Shown here piece after piece: positions 1 to 7,268 of a stretch of DNA of 64,000 nucleotides. The position numbers and the translations under genes are program-made. This DNA comes from Phaeacidiphilus oryzae TH49 (GTDB lineage Bacteria > Actinomycetota > Actinomycetes > Streptomycetales > Streptomycetaceae). The notes beneath the pieces are model-generated. The model was not told the DNA's origin. It was given only the letters and a program-made list of their open reading frames with translations, and made no database searches. The stretch's first letter is position 1. Every line of letters starts with the position of its first letter. Location: contig NZ_JQMQ01000004.1 in NCBI RefSeq assembly GCF_000744815.1, positions 682,001 to 746,000 of the forward strand, written 5' to 3'.

Positions 1-41
1 GCCTCGGTGGCCATATGCTCCTCGACCGCGACGACCCTCAC
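1..41 (-). CDS. amidohydrolase family protein, N-terminus only
   Basis: Only the first 14 codons lie in the window, starting at a GTG at 41 and reading MRVVAVEEHMATEA. That opening is typical of amidohydrolase-2 family (decarboxylase-like) metal-dependent hydrolases, where the EEH segment sits in the first beta strand. The start overlaps the stop of the upstream SDR gene by four bases (GTGA), so it is probably the next gene of the same operon and translationally coupled. The assignment rests on very few residues. Confidence 0.5.
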   Translation of the reverse strand, partial: MRVVAVEEHMATE

Positions 42-796
42 GCCCGACGCCCCCCGTCGACCGACAACGCGATCCCGGTGACGTAGGAGGCGTCGTCGGA
101 GCAGAGCCAGACCGCCGCGGCGGCGGCCTCCTCGGGCGTGGCGAGCCGGCCCAGCGGGGTGATCGACGCCTGCATCGCGATCATGTCCGTGCCGGCGGCC
201 ACCGCCTCGAAGCCCGGCGTGCGGGTGGGGCCGGGGCAGACGGCGTTGACCCGGATGCCCTGCGGCGCGTAGTCGACGGCGGCGACCTTGGTGAGGCCGA
301 CGATGCCGTGCTTGGCGGCCACATAGGCGGGCGCGGTGGGAATCGCGTACAGGCCGCCGTTGGACGCGACGTTGACGATCGCACCGCCGCCGCGGGCGCG
401 CAGCGCGGGCAGCTCGTACCGCATGCAGTGGAAGGTGCCGGTGAGGTTGACCCGCACCACCCGCTCGAACTCCTCGGGCGCCATCTCGTCGAGCCTGCGG
501 TGGTGCGAGGCCAGCCCGGCGTTGTTCACCGCGAAGTCGAGGCCGCCGAAGGAGGCGACGGTGCGCTCGACGGCCGCCGCCACGGCGCGCTCGTCGGCGA
601 TGTCGACGGTGACGGCGAGGGCTTCGCCGCCGTCCTCGCGGATCGACTCCGCCGTCTCGGCCGCCGCGTCCGCGTCGATGTCGAGCACCGCCACCGCGGC
701 TCCGTCGCGGGCGAACCGCAGCGCCGTGGCGCGACCGATCCCGCTGCCGGCGCCGGTGACCAGACCCGCCCTCCGGGGGGCGGCCGCGCCGCTCAT
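38..796 (-). CDS. SDR family NAD(P)-dependent oxidoreductase
   Basis: This 252-residue protein is a classical short-chain dehydrogenase. The cofactor motif TGAGSGIG is at residues 14-21, the structural NNAG at 91-94, and the catalytic Ser145, Tyr158 and Lys162 (YVAAK) are in place. The C-terminal YVTGIALSVDGG is the usual SDR ending. Asp39/Asp41 after the second beta strand suggests NAD rather than NADP, which is an inference. It overlaps the gene before it (ATGA) and the gene after it (GTGA), so three genes are tightly coupled: Dabb-like protein, SDR, amidohydrolase. The substrate is unknown; such trios often belong to aromatic or fatty-acid side-chain catabolism. Confidence 0.9.
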   Translation of the reverse strand: MSGAAAPRRAGLVTGAGSGIGRATALRFARDGAAVAVLDIDADAAAETAESIREDGGEALAVTVDIADERAVAAAVERTVASFGGLDFAVNNAGLASHHRRLDEMAPEEFERVVRVNLTGTFHCMRYELPALRARGGGAIVNVASNGGLYAIPTAPAYVAAKHGIVGLTKVAAVDYAPQGIRVNAVCPGPTRTPGFEAVAAGTDMIAMQASITPLGRLATPEEAAAAAVWLCSDDASYVTGIALSVDGGRRA

Positions 797-1110
797 ACCA
801 GCACCTCGTGGTTGGCCCAGGCGACCTTGTAGGGGTGCCGGCTCTGCCAGCGGTCGATGACCTCGTGCATCCCGGGCGCGGCGAAGGCCTTGGCCAGTGC
901 CTCGGTGTCGGCGACCGTCGCCTGCACGATCGCGGTCGCGATCAGGGCCGGAATGGCCTCCTCACCGGGGATGGAGATGTGCCGTCGGGTCGCGACCGAC
1001 CGGACGAGGCCGGAGTCGAGGAGAACGCGTTCGATGTCTGCCAGGTACTGATCGAGCTCCGCGTCGGCCAGCGGCTGGTCGAAGGAGACGATCATCGTGT
1101 GGTTGATCAT
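793..1110 (-). CDS. Dabb-like ferredoxin-fold small protein
   Basis: The reading frame opens at 1182, but the ATG at 1110 (MINHTMIVSFDQPL) is preferred because the protein-like beta-alpha-beta pattern begins there. No start has a strong ribosome site; the ATG at 1161 is an alternative. The resulting 105-residue protein resembles stress-response A/B barrel (Dabb) or EthD-like small dimeric proteins, with hydrophobic strands MIVSFD, AIVQATVAD and YKVAWANHEV. Its stop overlaps the SDR start by four bases, so it is probably the first gene of that operon. Proteins of this fold can be small enzymes or dimeric partners; no catalytic residue can be assigned. Confidence 0.6.
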   Translation of the reverse strand: MINHTMIVSFDQPLADAELDQYLADIERVLLDSGLVRSVATRRHISIPGEEAIPALIATAIVQATVADTEALAKAFAAPGMHEVIDRWQSRHPYKVAWANHEVLV

Positions 1111-1197
1111 GCGGCCATTCTTGGCCGGAACCACCATCCGCGTCCAAGACCGATCGGCCATCCTTCGATAACCTGTAGGCATCGATGAACGGGCGCT

Positions 1198-1380
1198 TCA
1201 GTCCCGGCGTCGGTCGCGGTGCGGCCGGACGCGGCCGAGTACCGTCCGCAGTTGCCGCCTCATCCTCCGCGCCTTCGCGTACTGCCGCGCCGCACGGGCC
1301 CGCATGGTCGCCGCCCGCTCCCGCACGGCGGTGTTGTAGTCGTCGAGCGGTTCGACGCCCCGGGGAACGTGCGGGCGCAT
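1198..1380 (-). CDS. small basic hypothetical protein
   Basis: This is a 60-residue Arg-rich protein starting MRPHVPRGVEPLDDYN. The start is strongly supported by a GAGGAGG site just upstream on the minus strand. The middle (AVRERAATMRARAARQYAKARRMRRQLRTVLGR, read in two pieces) would form a long positively charged helix. No family is recognised. The gene stands alone, upstream of the operon that follows on the same strand. Confidence 0.6.
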   Translation of the reverse strand: MRPHVPRGVEPLDDYNTAVRERAATMRARAARQYAKARRMRRQLRTVLGRVRPHRDRRRD

Positions 1381-1665
1381 CCGTGCCTCCTCAGTCCGTC
1401 GGGGGGGCAGGGACACCGCAGGGCCGGGGAGCTCTGCTGGACTGTGGCGAAGCTGCACCCCCAGCCTCTCGCGGCAGAGGGGATCCACCAAAAGGAAGTG
1501 CCGAGTCGGGAACCACGCCGGCGGCGACTAACCGGTCGGTACGCCCAGCGCCCCCGGCCAATCGGCGCTAAGCTGCCGACCGAGGGCCTGCCGACTCCCC
1601 CGTGCGGCAGGCCCTCGCCATGGGCGAGCCCCTCGCCCTCCGCCGTCACCCCGGCGCCCGTCCGC
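1381..1665. other. intergenic stretch holding a terminator
   Basis: No gene is seen in this 285-base stretch. It holds the ribosome-binding site and presumably the promoter of the 60-residue gene on the minus strand, and the strong hairpin at 1581-1617 that would end minus-strand transcription arriving from the truncated hydrolase. No clear -35/-10 pair was identified. Confidence 0.4.
1581..1617. terminator. intrinsic terminator hairpin
   Basis: A perfect 13-bp stem (CGAGGGCCTGCCG at 1581-1593 with its complement at 1605-1617) closes an 11-base loop. There is no T-run, as is usual in actinomycetes. It follows the broken hydrolase on the minus strand. Confidence 0.75.
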
Positions 1666-1878
1666 TCAGCCACGCGTAGGCCTCGCGGCGGTTGCCGTGT
1701 CGAAGCTGAGCAACCGCAGGCCGGACTCCGCCGCGCTCTCGACGCCCGCCCCGGACAGCAGCCGCGACCCGGGCGACCCCGGATGGACCACCACCCCGAG
1801 GCCGTCCGGCGACCCGCCGTCCTCGACCAGGATCTCGCCGTGCGGAGTGTCCACCAGGTGGGTGCGGGTCTCAGACAT
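1666..1878 (-). pseudogene. truncated alpha/beta hydrolase N-terminus
   Basis: The 70-residue frame begins MSETRTHLVDTPHG and contains VVVHPGSPGSRLL, which matches the HG-x-PGS oxyanion-hole region of alpha/beta hydrolases, followed by GLRLLSFD where intact relatives have the YDRPGYGGS strand. The protein stops about 15 residues later, before the nucleophile elbow and before all catalytic residues. Another frame over the last 40 bases reads NRREAYAWLSGRAPG and then stops, so the end may be a deletion or frameshift junction. I call it a decayed gene; a functional short peptide is the less likely alternative. Confidence 0.6.
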
Positions 1879-1919
1879 GGCGCCGTTGGTACCAGAGGGG
1901 GCAGTTGACCGCGACCGCT

Positions 1920-2582
1920 TTACCCGGCCGCCACCGGCACCCGGAACAGCTGGGCTCCCGCACCGTCGGTGAAGACCAGGGCGCCACGGCTCTTCGGCAC
2001 CTCGGTCGAGACCGTTCCGTCCACATACTGACCCGGGGCCGGCTCACGTTGGCCGGACAGCGCGTCGCCCGTCAGCCCCAGTCCGGCGCACTCCGCCCCG
2101 GAGTCCTTGGGGCGGCTCAACCGGCCGCTGCCGGAGGCCCACCAGGGGTTGGTGAACGGCGACAGGGAGCCGGTCGTCCCGCCGCTCGCGACATCCTCGA
2201 CCCGCAGGTGAACGCAGACGATCCGGTCGCCCGCGTCGGGCCGGACCACGGAGCCGTCCTCGTTCGTCAGCACCGAGGCCGACTTCAGCTCCTCGACCGT
2301 GATCGTGTACGAGCCCGCGCGGCCGCCCCGCCGGCCGGTCGAGACGGTCGTCGACCGTCCGACCGCCACCGCCTGGCCAGGCGCCGCGGACGCCGAGGCC
2401 GATCCGGCCGAGGCCGGCCCGGACGAGGCCGGAGTCGGGGAGGCCGCGGCCGAGGAGACCGGCCCTCCACCAGCCGGGGTGATCGCCGGAGCCCCGCCCG
2501 GCGCGCCACCCCCGCACCCGGTCAGCAGCAGCCCCGCGGCACCCGCCGCGAGCGCGGCCGTCACCCACTCCCCAGCCTTCAT
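1920..2582 (-). CDS. lipoprotein with DUF4352-like domain
   Basis: The start at 2582 (MKAGEW) is chosen because an AGGGGGG site lies just upstream and it gives a proper signal peptide; the frame runs further but without one. A hydrophobic h-region ends in the lipobox LTGC, followed by a Gly/Ala/Ser/Pro-rich tether of about 60 residues. The C-terminal half (YTITVEELKSASVL, later DRIVCVHLRVEDV) looks like the immunoglobulin-like DUF4352 fold found in actinobacterial surface lipoproteins. The predicted product is a 220-residue membrane-anchored extracytoplasmic protein of unknown role. Confidence 0.75.
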   Translation of the reverse strand: MKAGEWVTAALAAGAAGLLLTGCGGGAPGGAPAITPAGGGPVSSAAASPTPASSGPASAGSASASAAPGQAVAVGRSTTVSTGRRGGRAGSYTITVEELKSASVLTNEDGSVVRPDAGDRIVCVHLRVEDVASGGTTGSLSPFTNPWWASGSGRLSRPKDSGAECAGLGLTGDALSGQREPAPGQYVDGTVSTEVPKSRGALVFTDGAGAQLFRVPVAAG

Positions 2583-2722
2583 GAACCCCCCTGGTTCGGC
2601 CCACTCAACAACCGACTGTCCTGACGCGGCATCACCCACCCGCGCCCCCGATGGCCGGCCCGCGCACTATCCGCCAGACATATCACGCCACCCCACCCCA
2701 GCACCCACCACTCCCACGACGA

Positions 2723-3364
2723 TCAGTCGCGGCGCGCGAAGAGGACCGCCTGCGCGGCCTCCTCCTCGGGGTCCAGCAGCAGCTGAGCCTCCGTCACAAA
2801 CCCGGCCGCGCGCAGCCAGCCGGCCATCCGGCCCGGCCGGCGGCGGTGGACCCGCACCCTCATCGGATGGCCGCCGTAGCCCTCGGTCTTCAGCCGAGAC
2901 CCGTCGCCGATGTGGAACAGGATCTGCAGCGCTCCGCCCGGCCGCAGCGCCCGATGGAAGCCACCGATCACGGACGGCATCGCCTCGTCGGGGACGTGGA
3001 TCAGTGAGTGCCAGGCGAGCAGCCCGGCCAGCGATGCCGCGGGAAGGCCGAGCTCCGTCATCGACCCCACCTCGAACCGCAGGCCCGGATGGTCGCGCCA
3101 GGCCACCTCGACCATCCCGGGGGAGAGGTCGATCCCGAAGGCGTCGACGCCGAGGGCGTGCAGATGGGCGGTGACATGACCAGGGCCGCAGCCGACGTCC
3201 GCCACGGGTCCGGCGCCCGCCGCCAGCACGCTTTCGGCGAACAGCGCCAGCGCCGTGCGCAGATACCGCAGCCGGGGAATGGCGTCGCGCACGAAGTCGG
3301 CGTAACCGGCCGCGACCGTGTCGTAGGAGGTCCGGGTGTCGCTCAACCAGTCGTCCGCCCGCAT
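2723..3364 (-). CDS. class I SAM-dependent methyltransferase
   Basis: The 213-residue product starts at MRADDWLSDTRTSYD; the longer frame reaches back into the spacer and is not needed. Motif I is VADVGCGPGHVT, the acidic residue closing strand 2 is in FGIDLSPGM, and HRALRPGGALQILFH is the usual strand-5 region. The pattern fits the UbiE/Tam-like methyltransferase_11/25 group. It is transcribed away from the CheB-like gene with a 95-base spacer. No substrate can be inferred. The C-terminal ending EEEAAQAVLFARRD is common to Streptomyces members. Confidence 0.85.
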   Translation of the reverse strand: MRADDWLSDTRTSYDTVAAGYADFVRDAIPRLRYLRTALALFAESVLAAGAGPVADVGCGPGHVTAHLHALGVDAFGIDLSPGMVEVAWRDHPGLRFEVGSMTELGLPAASLAGLLAWHSLIHVPDEAMPSVIGGFHRALRPGGALQILFHIGDGSRLKTEGYGGHPMRVRVHRRRPGRMAGWLRAAGFVTEAQLLLDPEEEAAQAVLFARRD

Positions 3365-3459
3365 GGCCGAGAGGCTAGCGCCCGGTGATCGCCGCGGTGT
3401 GCTCCGCGCGTCGCGGGCGGTCCGCGTCCGATCGCCGGTCAGGTCAGTAGTCTTCTTGT

Positions 3460-4092
3460 GTGCAGAGAACTCCACGTGGTGAGGGCAGCGGCCGCTGGTC
3501 GGCCGTGCTGGTGGCCTCCTCGGCCGGCGGCGTCCAGGGACTGAAGACGCTGCTGGGCGGACTCGAGGGGTCTCTCCCGGTGCCGGTGCTGGTGGCCCAG
3601 CACCTCAACCGGTCCCGCGAGACCATGCTGGTGGCGATCCTCTCGCGCCCCTCCGCCCTACGGGTCAAGCTCGCCGAGGACGGCGAGAAGCCGCAGGCCG
3701 GCACCGTCTACCTGGCTCCGCCCGACCAGCACCTGTGCGTCCGGGACGACGGGACGCTGTTCCTCACCCGCGAGCCCCGGGTCAACTTCGCCCGCCCCGC
3801 CGCCGATCCGCTCTTCGAGTCCGCGGCCGCGACGTTCGACGGCGGGCTCATCGCCTGCGTGCTGACCGGCGCGGACAGCGACGGCGCCCGGGGCGTGACG
3901 GCCGTCAAGGCCTGCGGCGGCACGGTCCTGGTGCAGGACCCGGAGTCCGCTGAGTTCAAGGGGATGCCGAAGGCGGCGATCCGCTCGGGCCAGGTGGACC
4001 ACGTGGTGCACCTGCCCGAGATGGCGGGCGTCGTCACCCGCCTTCTCCACGGTGCCCCGGACGGCGGCGAGGCCGCCGGGCCCTCGCGGTGA
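3460..4092 (+). CDS. stand-alone CheB methylesterase domain protein
   Basis: The 210-residue product (GTG start) is a CheB catalytic domain without the N-terminal receiver domain. The Ser-His-Asp triad is visible as Ser21 (VASSAGG), His48 (VAQHLN) and Asp141 (LTGADSDGA), each in its family context. CheB removes methyl groups from chemoreceptors in motile bacteria. Streptomycetes are not chemotactic, so the substrate here is probably another methylated protein or a sensor kinase. The neighbouring divergent gene encodes a methyltransferase, but not a CheR type. The Shine-Dalgarno is weak, so the start could be slightly different. Confidence 0.85.
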   Translation: MQRTPRGEGSGRWSAVLVASSAGGVQGLKTLLGGLEGSLPVPVLVAQHLNRSRETMLVAILSRPSALRVKLAEDGEKPQAGTVYLAPPDQHLCVRDDGTLFLTREPRVNFARPAADPLFESAAATFDGGLIACVLTGADSDGARGVTAVKACGGTVLVQDPESAEFKGMPKAAIRSGQVDHVVHLPEMAGVVTRLLHGAPDGGEAAGPSR

Positions 4093-4178
4093 GGGGGGCA
4101 CCCGCCCCGGCCCCACCCCGGCGAGGCGAGAGGCCGGCCCTGGGACGAGACTGGTCCTTTACAGAAAGGTGAAGCACC

Positions 4179-4688
4179 ATGACCGAGGCAACGGAGAAGG
4201 CCCTGTTGGCGGGCGGCTGCTTCTGGGGGATGCAGGAGCTGATCCGCTCGCTCCCCGGGGTGGTGGCGACCCGGGTCGGTTACAGCGGGGATGCCGACAC
4301 GCCCCACCCCACCTACCGCAACCACGGGAAGCACGCGGAATCGATCGAGATCACCTTCGATTCCGCCGTCACCGACTACCGGTCGATCCTGGAGTACTTC
4401 TTCCAGATCCACGATCCGACCACCAGCAACCGGCAGGGCAACGACATCGGCCTCAGCTACCGCTCGGCGATCTTCTACCTCGACGAGGAGCAGCACCGCG
4501 TGGCCAAGGACACCATCGCGGACGTCGAGGCCTCCGGGCTGTGGCCGGGCCCGGTGGTGACCGAGGTGGTACCGGCCGGTCCGTTCTGGGAGGCCGAGCC
4601 GGAGCACCAGGACTACCTCCAGCGCTACCCGGACGGTTACACCTGCCACTTCCCGCGCCCCAACTGGCGGCTGCCGAAGCGCGCCTGA
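4179..4688 (+). CDS. msrA: peptide-methionine (S)-S-oxide reductase
   Basis: MsrA reduces methionine-S-sulfoxide in proteins and free methionine, repairing oxidative damage in the cytoplasm. The 169-residue product has the catalytic GGCFWG motif with Cys14, the family blocks [11 protein letters not shown] and [10 protein letters not shown], and [15 protein letters not shown]. The only other cysteine is Cys156 near the C-terminus, a candidate resolving residue for thioredoxin recycling. The start has a good GAAAGGTGAAG leader. The gene is a single transcription unit closed by a strong hairpin. Confidence 0.95.
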   Translation: MTEATEKALLAGGCFWGMQELIRSLPGVVATRVGYSGDADTPHPTYRNHGKHAESIEITFDSAVTDYRSILEYFFQIHDPTTSNRQGNDIGLSYRSAIFYLDEEQHRVAKDTIADVEASGLWPGPVVTEVVPAGPFWEAEPEHQDYLQRYPDGYTCHFPRPNWRLPKRA

Positions 4689-4706
4689 CGCAGGGCGCGC
4701 GGCCGT

Positions 4707-4738
4707 GGGGGCGGCGGCGACCGGCTGCCGCCGGCCCC
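4707..4738. terminator. bidirectional terminator between msrA and the MBL gene
   Basis: GGGGGCGGCGGC (4707-4718) pairs with GCCGCCGGCCCC (4727-4738) over 12 bp with one mismatch and an 8-base loop. The flanks 4700-4706 and 4740-4750 can extend the stem. It sits between converging genes. Confidence 0.65.
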
Positions 4739-4774
4739 GGCCCCCGGCCGCCGTTGCCCCCCGTCGGCCGTCCG

Positions 4775-5584
4775 TCAGGACTTGTCGAGCCGGGTCCAGC
4801 TCCCGTGCGGGGCGACCCGCAGGAGTTCGGAGAGACCGGCCTCGTCGAAGGCCAGTCGCAGATCGGCCAGCCCCTCGGAGAAGTGGGTCCAGCCGTCGAA
4901 GTGGGCGGGGACCACCAGGCGGGGGTCGAGGACGGCGGCCGCGGCGGCGGCCCGCCGGCTGTCGAGGGACAGCGGGCGGCCGTCGAACTTGGTCGGCACC
5001 CGCGCCGCTCCGGCGTGCAGCACCGCCACGTCGATGTCCGGAAGGCGGCGGGAGATCTCCGCGACGGTCCGGATCGAGGCGTTGTCGCCGCTGATGTAGA
5101 CGGTGGGCAGTCCCTCGCCGGACAGCACGAAACCGCTCACCTCGCAGTTGACGTTGCCGTCGGCGTCGCGGTCGGCGTCCTCCGGTCCGTGCACCGCGGG
5201 GACGACCAGCACGGTGAGGTCGCCTCCGCCGTCTCCGCGGGGCACGGCACGGCTGCTCCAGGGGGACAGGCCCACCGCAGGGGGCCCGAGCCGCTCCGCG
5301 GAGCGCGGGCCGGTCACGACCAGCGGGGCGGCCTCGGCGAACGCCCGGCCGCGGTCGTCGAGATTGTCCGGGTGGAGGTCGTGGCTGACCAGCACCAGAT
5401 CGACCGGGCCCAGGTCGGCTTCGGCGACCGCCGGCCCCGTCGTCTTCGTCAGGTATCCGTGGGGCGCGGGGTCGTCGAAGGTCGGGTCGCTGACGATGCG
5501 CAGTCCGCCGATGTCGAGGACGGCGGTGGGGCCGCCCAGGATGGTGACCGCGCATTCCTGCCGCGCCAGTTCCGTGCTCGACAA
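4775..5584 (-). CDS. MBL-fold metallo-hydrolase, UlaG/YycJ-like
   Basis: This 269-residue protein has the layout of the beta-lactamase superfamily UlaG-like group: a first strand TAVLDIGGLRIVSDP, the metal motif LVSHDLHPDNLD in place of HxHxDH, VVPAVHG, the second metal aspartate in VYISGDNA, and VVPAHFDGW at the end. It is probably a cytoplasmic metal-dependent hydrolase with an unknown substrate. It follows a TetR gene on the same strand, but a strong hairpin separates them, so co-transcription is doubtful. Confidence 0.8.
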   Translation of the reverse strand: MSSTELARQECAVTILGGPTAVLDIGGLRIVSDPTFDDPAPHGYLTKTTGPAVAEADLGPVDLVLVSHDLHPDNLDDRGRAFAEAAPLVVTGPRSAERLGPPAVGLSPWSSRAVPRGDGGGDLTVLVVPAVHGPEDADRDADGNVNCEVSGFVLSGEGLPTVYISGDNASIRTVAEISRRLPDIDVAVLHAGAARVPTKFDGRPLSLDSRRAAAAAAVLDPRLVVPAHFDGWTHFSEGLADLRLAFDEAGLSELLRVAPHGSWTRLDKS

Positions 5585-5608
5585 CAGGTCCTCCTCGACC
5601 GGTCGGGA

Positions 5609-5633
5609 CGGCGGGAGCCGCCTGCTCCCGCCG
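5609..5633. terminator. terminator hairpin downstream of the TetR gene
   Basis: A perfect 10-bp stem (CGGCGGGAGC with GCTCCCGCCG) closes a 5-base loop between the TetR stop and the MBL start on the minus strand. Confidence 0.7.
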
Positions 5634-5697
5634 CTTCTCGACGAAGAATATCCACGGGCCCGGCGGGCCTGTCGACGGGATTCGGGCGGGCGGCGCG

Positions 5698-6375
5698 CTA
5701 GTCCTCGTCCCGCCGCGCCAGCAGGGCGGCGATCTCCGCGGCAGGCCGGCCGGTGTGAAGGGCGAGCAGCTGGGCGAGGAGGTCGTCCAGCGGCGGCCAG
5801 GGCAGGTCGCCGTGGTCGTTGTAGAGGCCGACCAGTCCGTGCATCGCGGTCCAGAGCATCAGCCCGTCCCGCCAGCGCTGCTCCTCCGATCCCTGCCGCC
5901 CCCGCTCGCCGTTGACCCGCGCCAGGGAGGTGATGACGGCGTCCAGCAGCTCGGCGCCCTCGCCGTGGCCGGCCCCGGGGACGAGGTCGGCCGGCATCCG
6001 TCCGCCGAAGAGGGTCCGGTAGGCGCCGGGCTGCTCGACGCCCCAGCGCACATAGGCCGCGCAGCGGGCCACCAGGCCGGCGAGCGGACCAGGGGCCGCT
6101 TCCGCTTCCGCGGCCCGGTCCAGCAGCGCGGCCAGCTCCTGATAGCGCAGCCGCAGTACGTGCTCCACCAGCGCGCCGAGATCCGGGAAGTGGCCGTAGA
6201 TGCTGGCGGGGGCGACCCCGACCTCGCGGGCCACCTGCCGCAGGGTGAGCGTCTCGGGCTGGTCGAGGGTGGCCAGGAGCCGTGCCGCGGCCTCCACCAG
6301 CTGGGCCTTGAGCAGCTGTCCCTGGCCGCGCGGATTGCGGCGCCGGGCGGGGCGCCCCTCGTCGGGCGACGGCAT
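5698..6375 (-). CDS. TetR/AcrR family regulator
   Basis: The start at 6375 (MPSPDEGRP) is supported by a GGAAGGAGG site. The 225-residue protein has the TetR HTH near the N-terminus: AAARLLATLDQPETLTLRQVAREV, then GVAPASIYGHFPDLGALVEHVL. The C-terminal half resembles the WHG ligand domain (AAYVRWGVEQPGAYRTLF). It is divergent from the NAD(P)-binding protein at 6511, with direct-repeat operators in between, so it most likely represses that gene and itself. Confidence 0.9.
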   Translation of the reverse strand: MPSPDEGRPARRRNPRGQGQLLKAQLVEAAARLLATLDQPETLTLRQVAREVGVAPASIYGHFPDLGALVEHVLRLRYQELAALLDRAAEAEAAPGPLAGLVARCAAYVRWGVEQPGAYRTLFGGRMPADLVPGAGHGEGAELLDAVITSLARVNGERGRQGSEEQRWRDGLMLWTAMHGLVGLYNDHGDLPWPPLDDLLAQLLALHTGRPAAEIAALLARRDED

Positions 6376-6448
6376 CCTCGGCCTCCTTCCACCGGCACGG
6401 CCACTCGGCAACGGTTGTTCACCTTACAGGCACCAGGGCGCTTGACAA

Positions 6449-6496
6449 TGAGTAACCAACACCTGTTCACTCATATAGCCAACACCTGTTCAGTCA
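6449..6496. promoter_or_regulatory. candidate TetR operator: 18-base direct repeat
   Basis: CCAACACCTGTTCAnTCA occurs at 6456-6473 and 6479-6496, one mismatch apart and offset by 23 bases. The first copy also lies in an imperfect palindrome bounded by TGAGT (6449-6453) and ACTCA (6469-6473). On the minus strand TTGTCA (6448-6443) and TAAGGT (6426-6421), 16 bases apart, could be the TetR promoter, so one repeat would lie just upstream of it. Confidence 0.55.
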
Positions 6497-6510
6497 AAGG
6501 ATCGTTCACC

Positions 6511-7137
6511 ATGCGCATCGCAGTTCTCGGAGCCTCCGGAAAGGTCGGCCGCCTCCTCGTGGGGCAGGCGCTGGAGCGCGGGCACGAGGTCGTGGCCCTC
6601 GTCCGCAAGCCGGAGCAGTTCGCTCTCCCCTCCGCCGCCGCCCCCGAGAGGCTCGAGATCCGCCGGGCCGACGTCATGGCCCCGGGGGATCTCCCCGCCC
6701 TGGGCGACGTGGAGGCGGCCGTCTCCGCCATCGGGATCAGCAAGGGGGACGGCCCGGGGGCGCTGGAGGCCGGCGCCCGGCTGCTCGCCGCCGGGGACTT
6801 CCGCACCGTCTGGCTCGGCGCGCTGGGCACGGGAGTGTCGGCCAACGCGGGCGGACGGATCTACCAGGCGATCATGAAGATGGTCGTCGGAAAGGAGATG
6901 GCGGAGCGGGTCGAGGCCGACACGATCGTCCTTCAGGCCGGCGGCACGGTCTTCCACGCCCCGGACCTCCGGGTCGGCGGCATAGCCCCGCAGCGACGCG
7001 TCCTGCCGCTGGCGGAGTTCAAGCGCCCACTGCTGCCGCCGCACGTCTCCCGGGCCACTCTCGTCGAGCTCATCCTGGACGAGGCCGAGGGGAAGAACGG
7101 CGGCCACGGCGGCGAGATCGTCGTCCCACTGGGGTGA
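6511..7137 (+). CDS. NAD(P)H-binding oxidoreductase, BLVRB/NmrA-like
   Basis: The real start is the ATG at 6511 (MRIAVLGASGKVG), nine bases after an AAAGGA site. The 208-residue protein is an atypical SDR with the GASGKVG dinucleotide motif at residues 8-14 and VVALVRKPEQ after strand 2, where the Arg suggests NADP(H). The C-terminal HVSRATLVELILDEAEG is usual for the YwnB/NAD(P)-binding_10 group. No classical YxxxK is present, which is normal for this group. It is the probable target of the divergent TetR repressor. Confidence 0.85.
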   Translation: MRIAVLGASGKVGRLLVGQALERGHEVVALVRKPEQFALPSAAAPERLEIRRADVMAPGDLPALGDVEAAVSAIGISKGDGPGALEAGARLLAAGDFRTVWLGALGTGVSANAGGRIYQAIMKMVVGKEMAERVEADTIVLQAGGTVFHAPDLRVGGIAPQRRVLPLAEFKRPLLPPHVSRATLVELILDEAEGKNGGHGGEIVVPLG

Positions 7138-7268
7138 ATGCGCGGGCGTCCGGGAGCGTCGGAAGCGTGGGAGGCCTCGTTGGGGTCCGGGCGGTGGCTA
7201 CGCGAGCCGCAGCCGAGGTGCAGCCGAGCGGCGGTGGCTGGGCAGTGGCTCGCTCGATCGCTATGGGC

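Noticed and set aside
6442-6476. TTGACA as the -35 box of the NAD(P)-binding gene
   Set aside because: No -10 hexamer lies at 16-19 bases; the nearest AT-rich candidates are more than 20 bases away.
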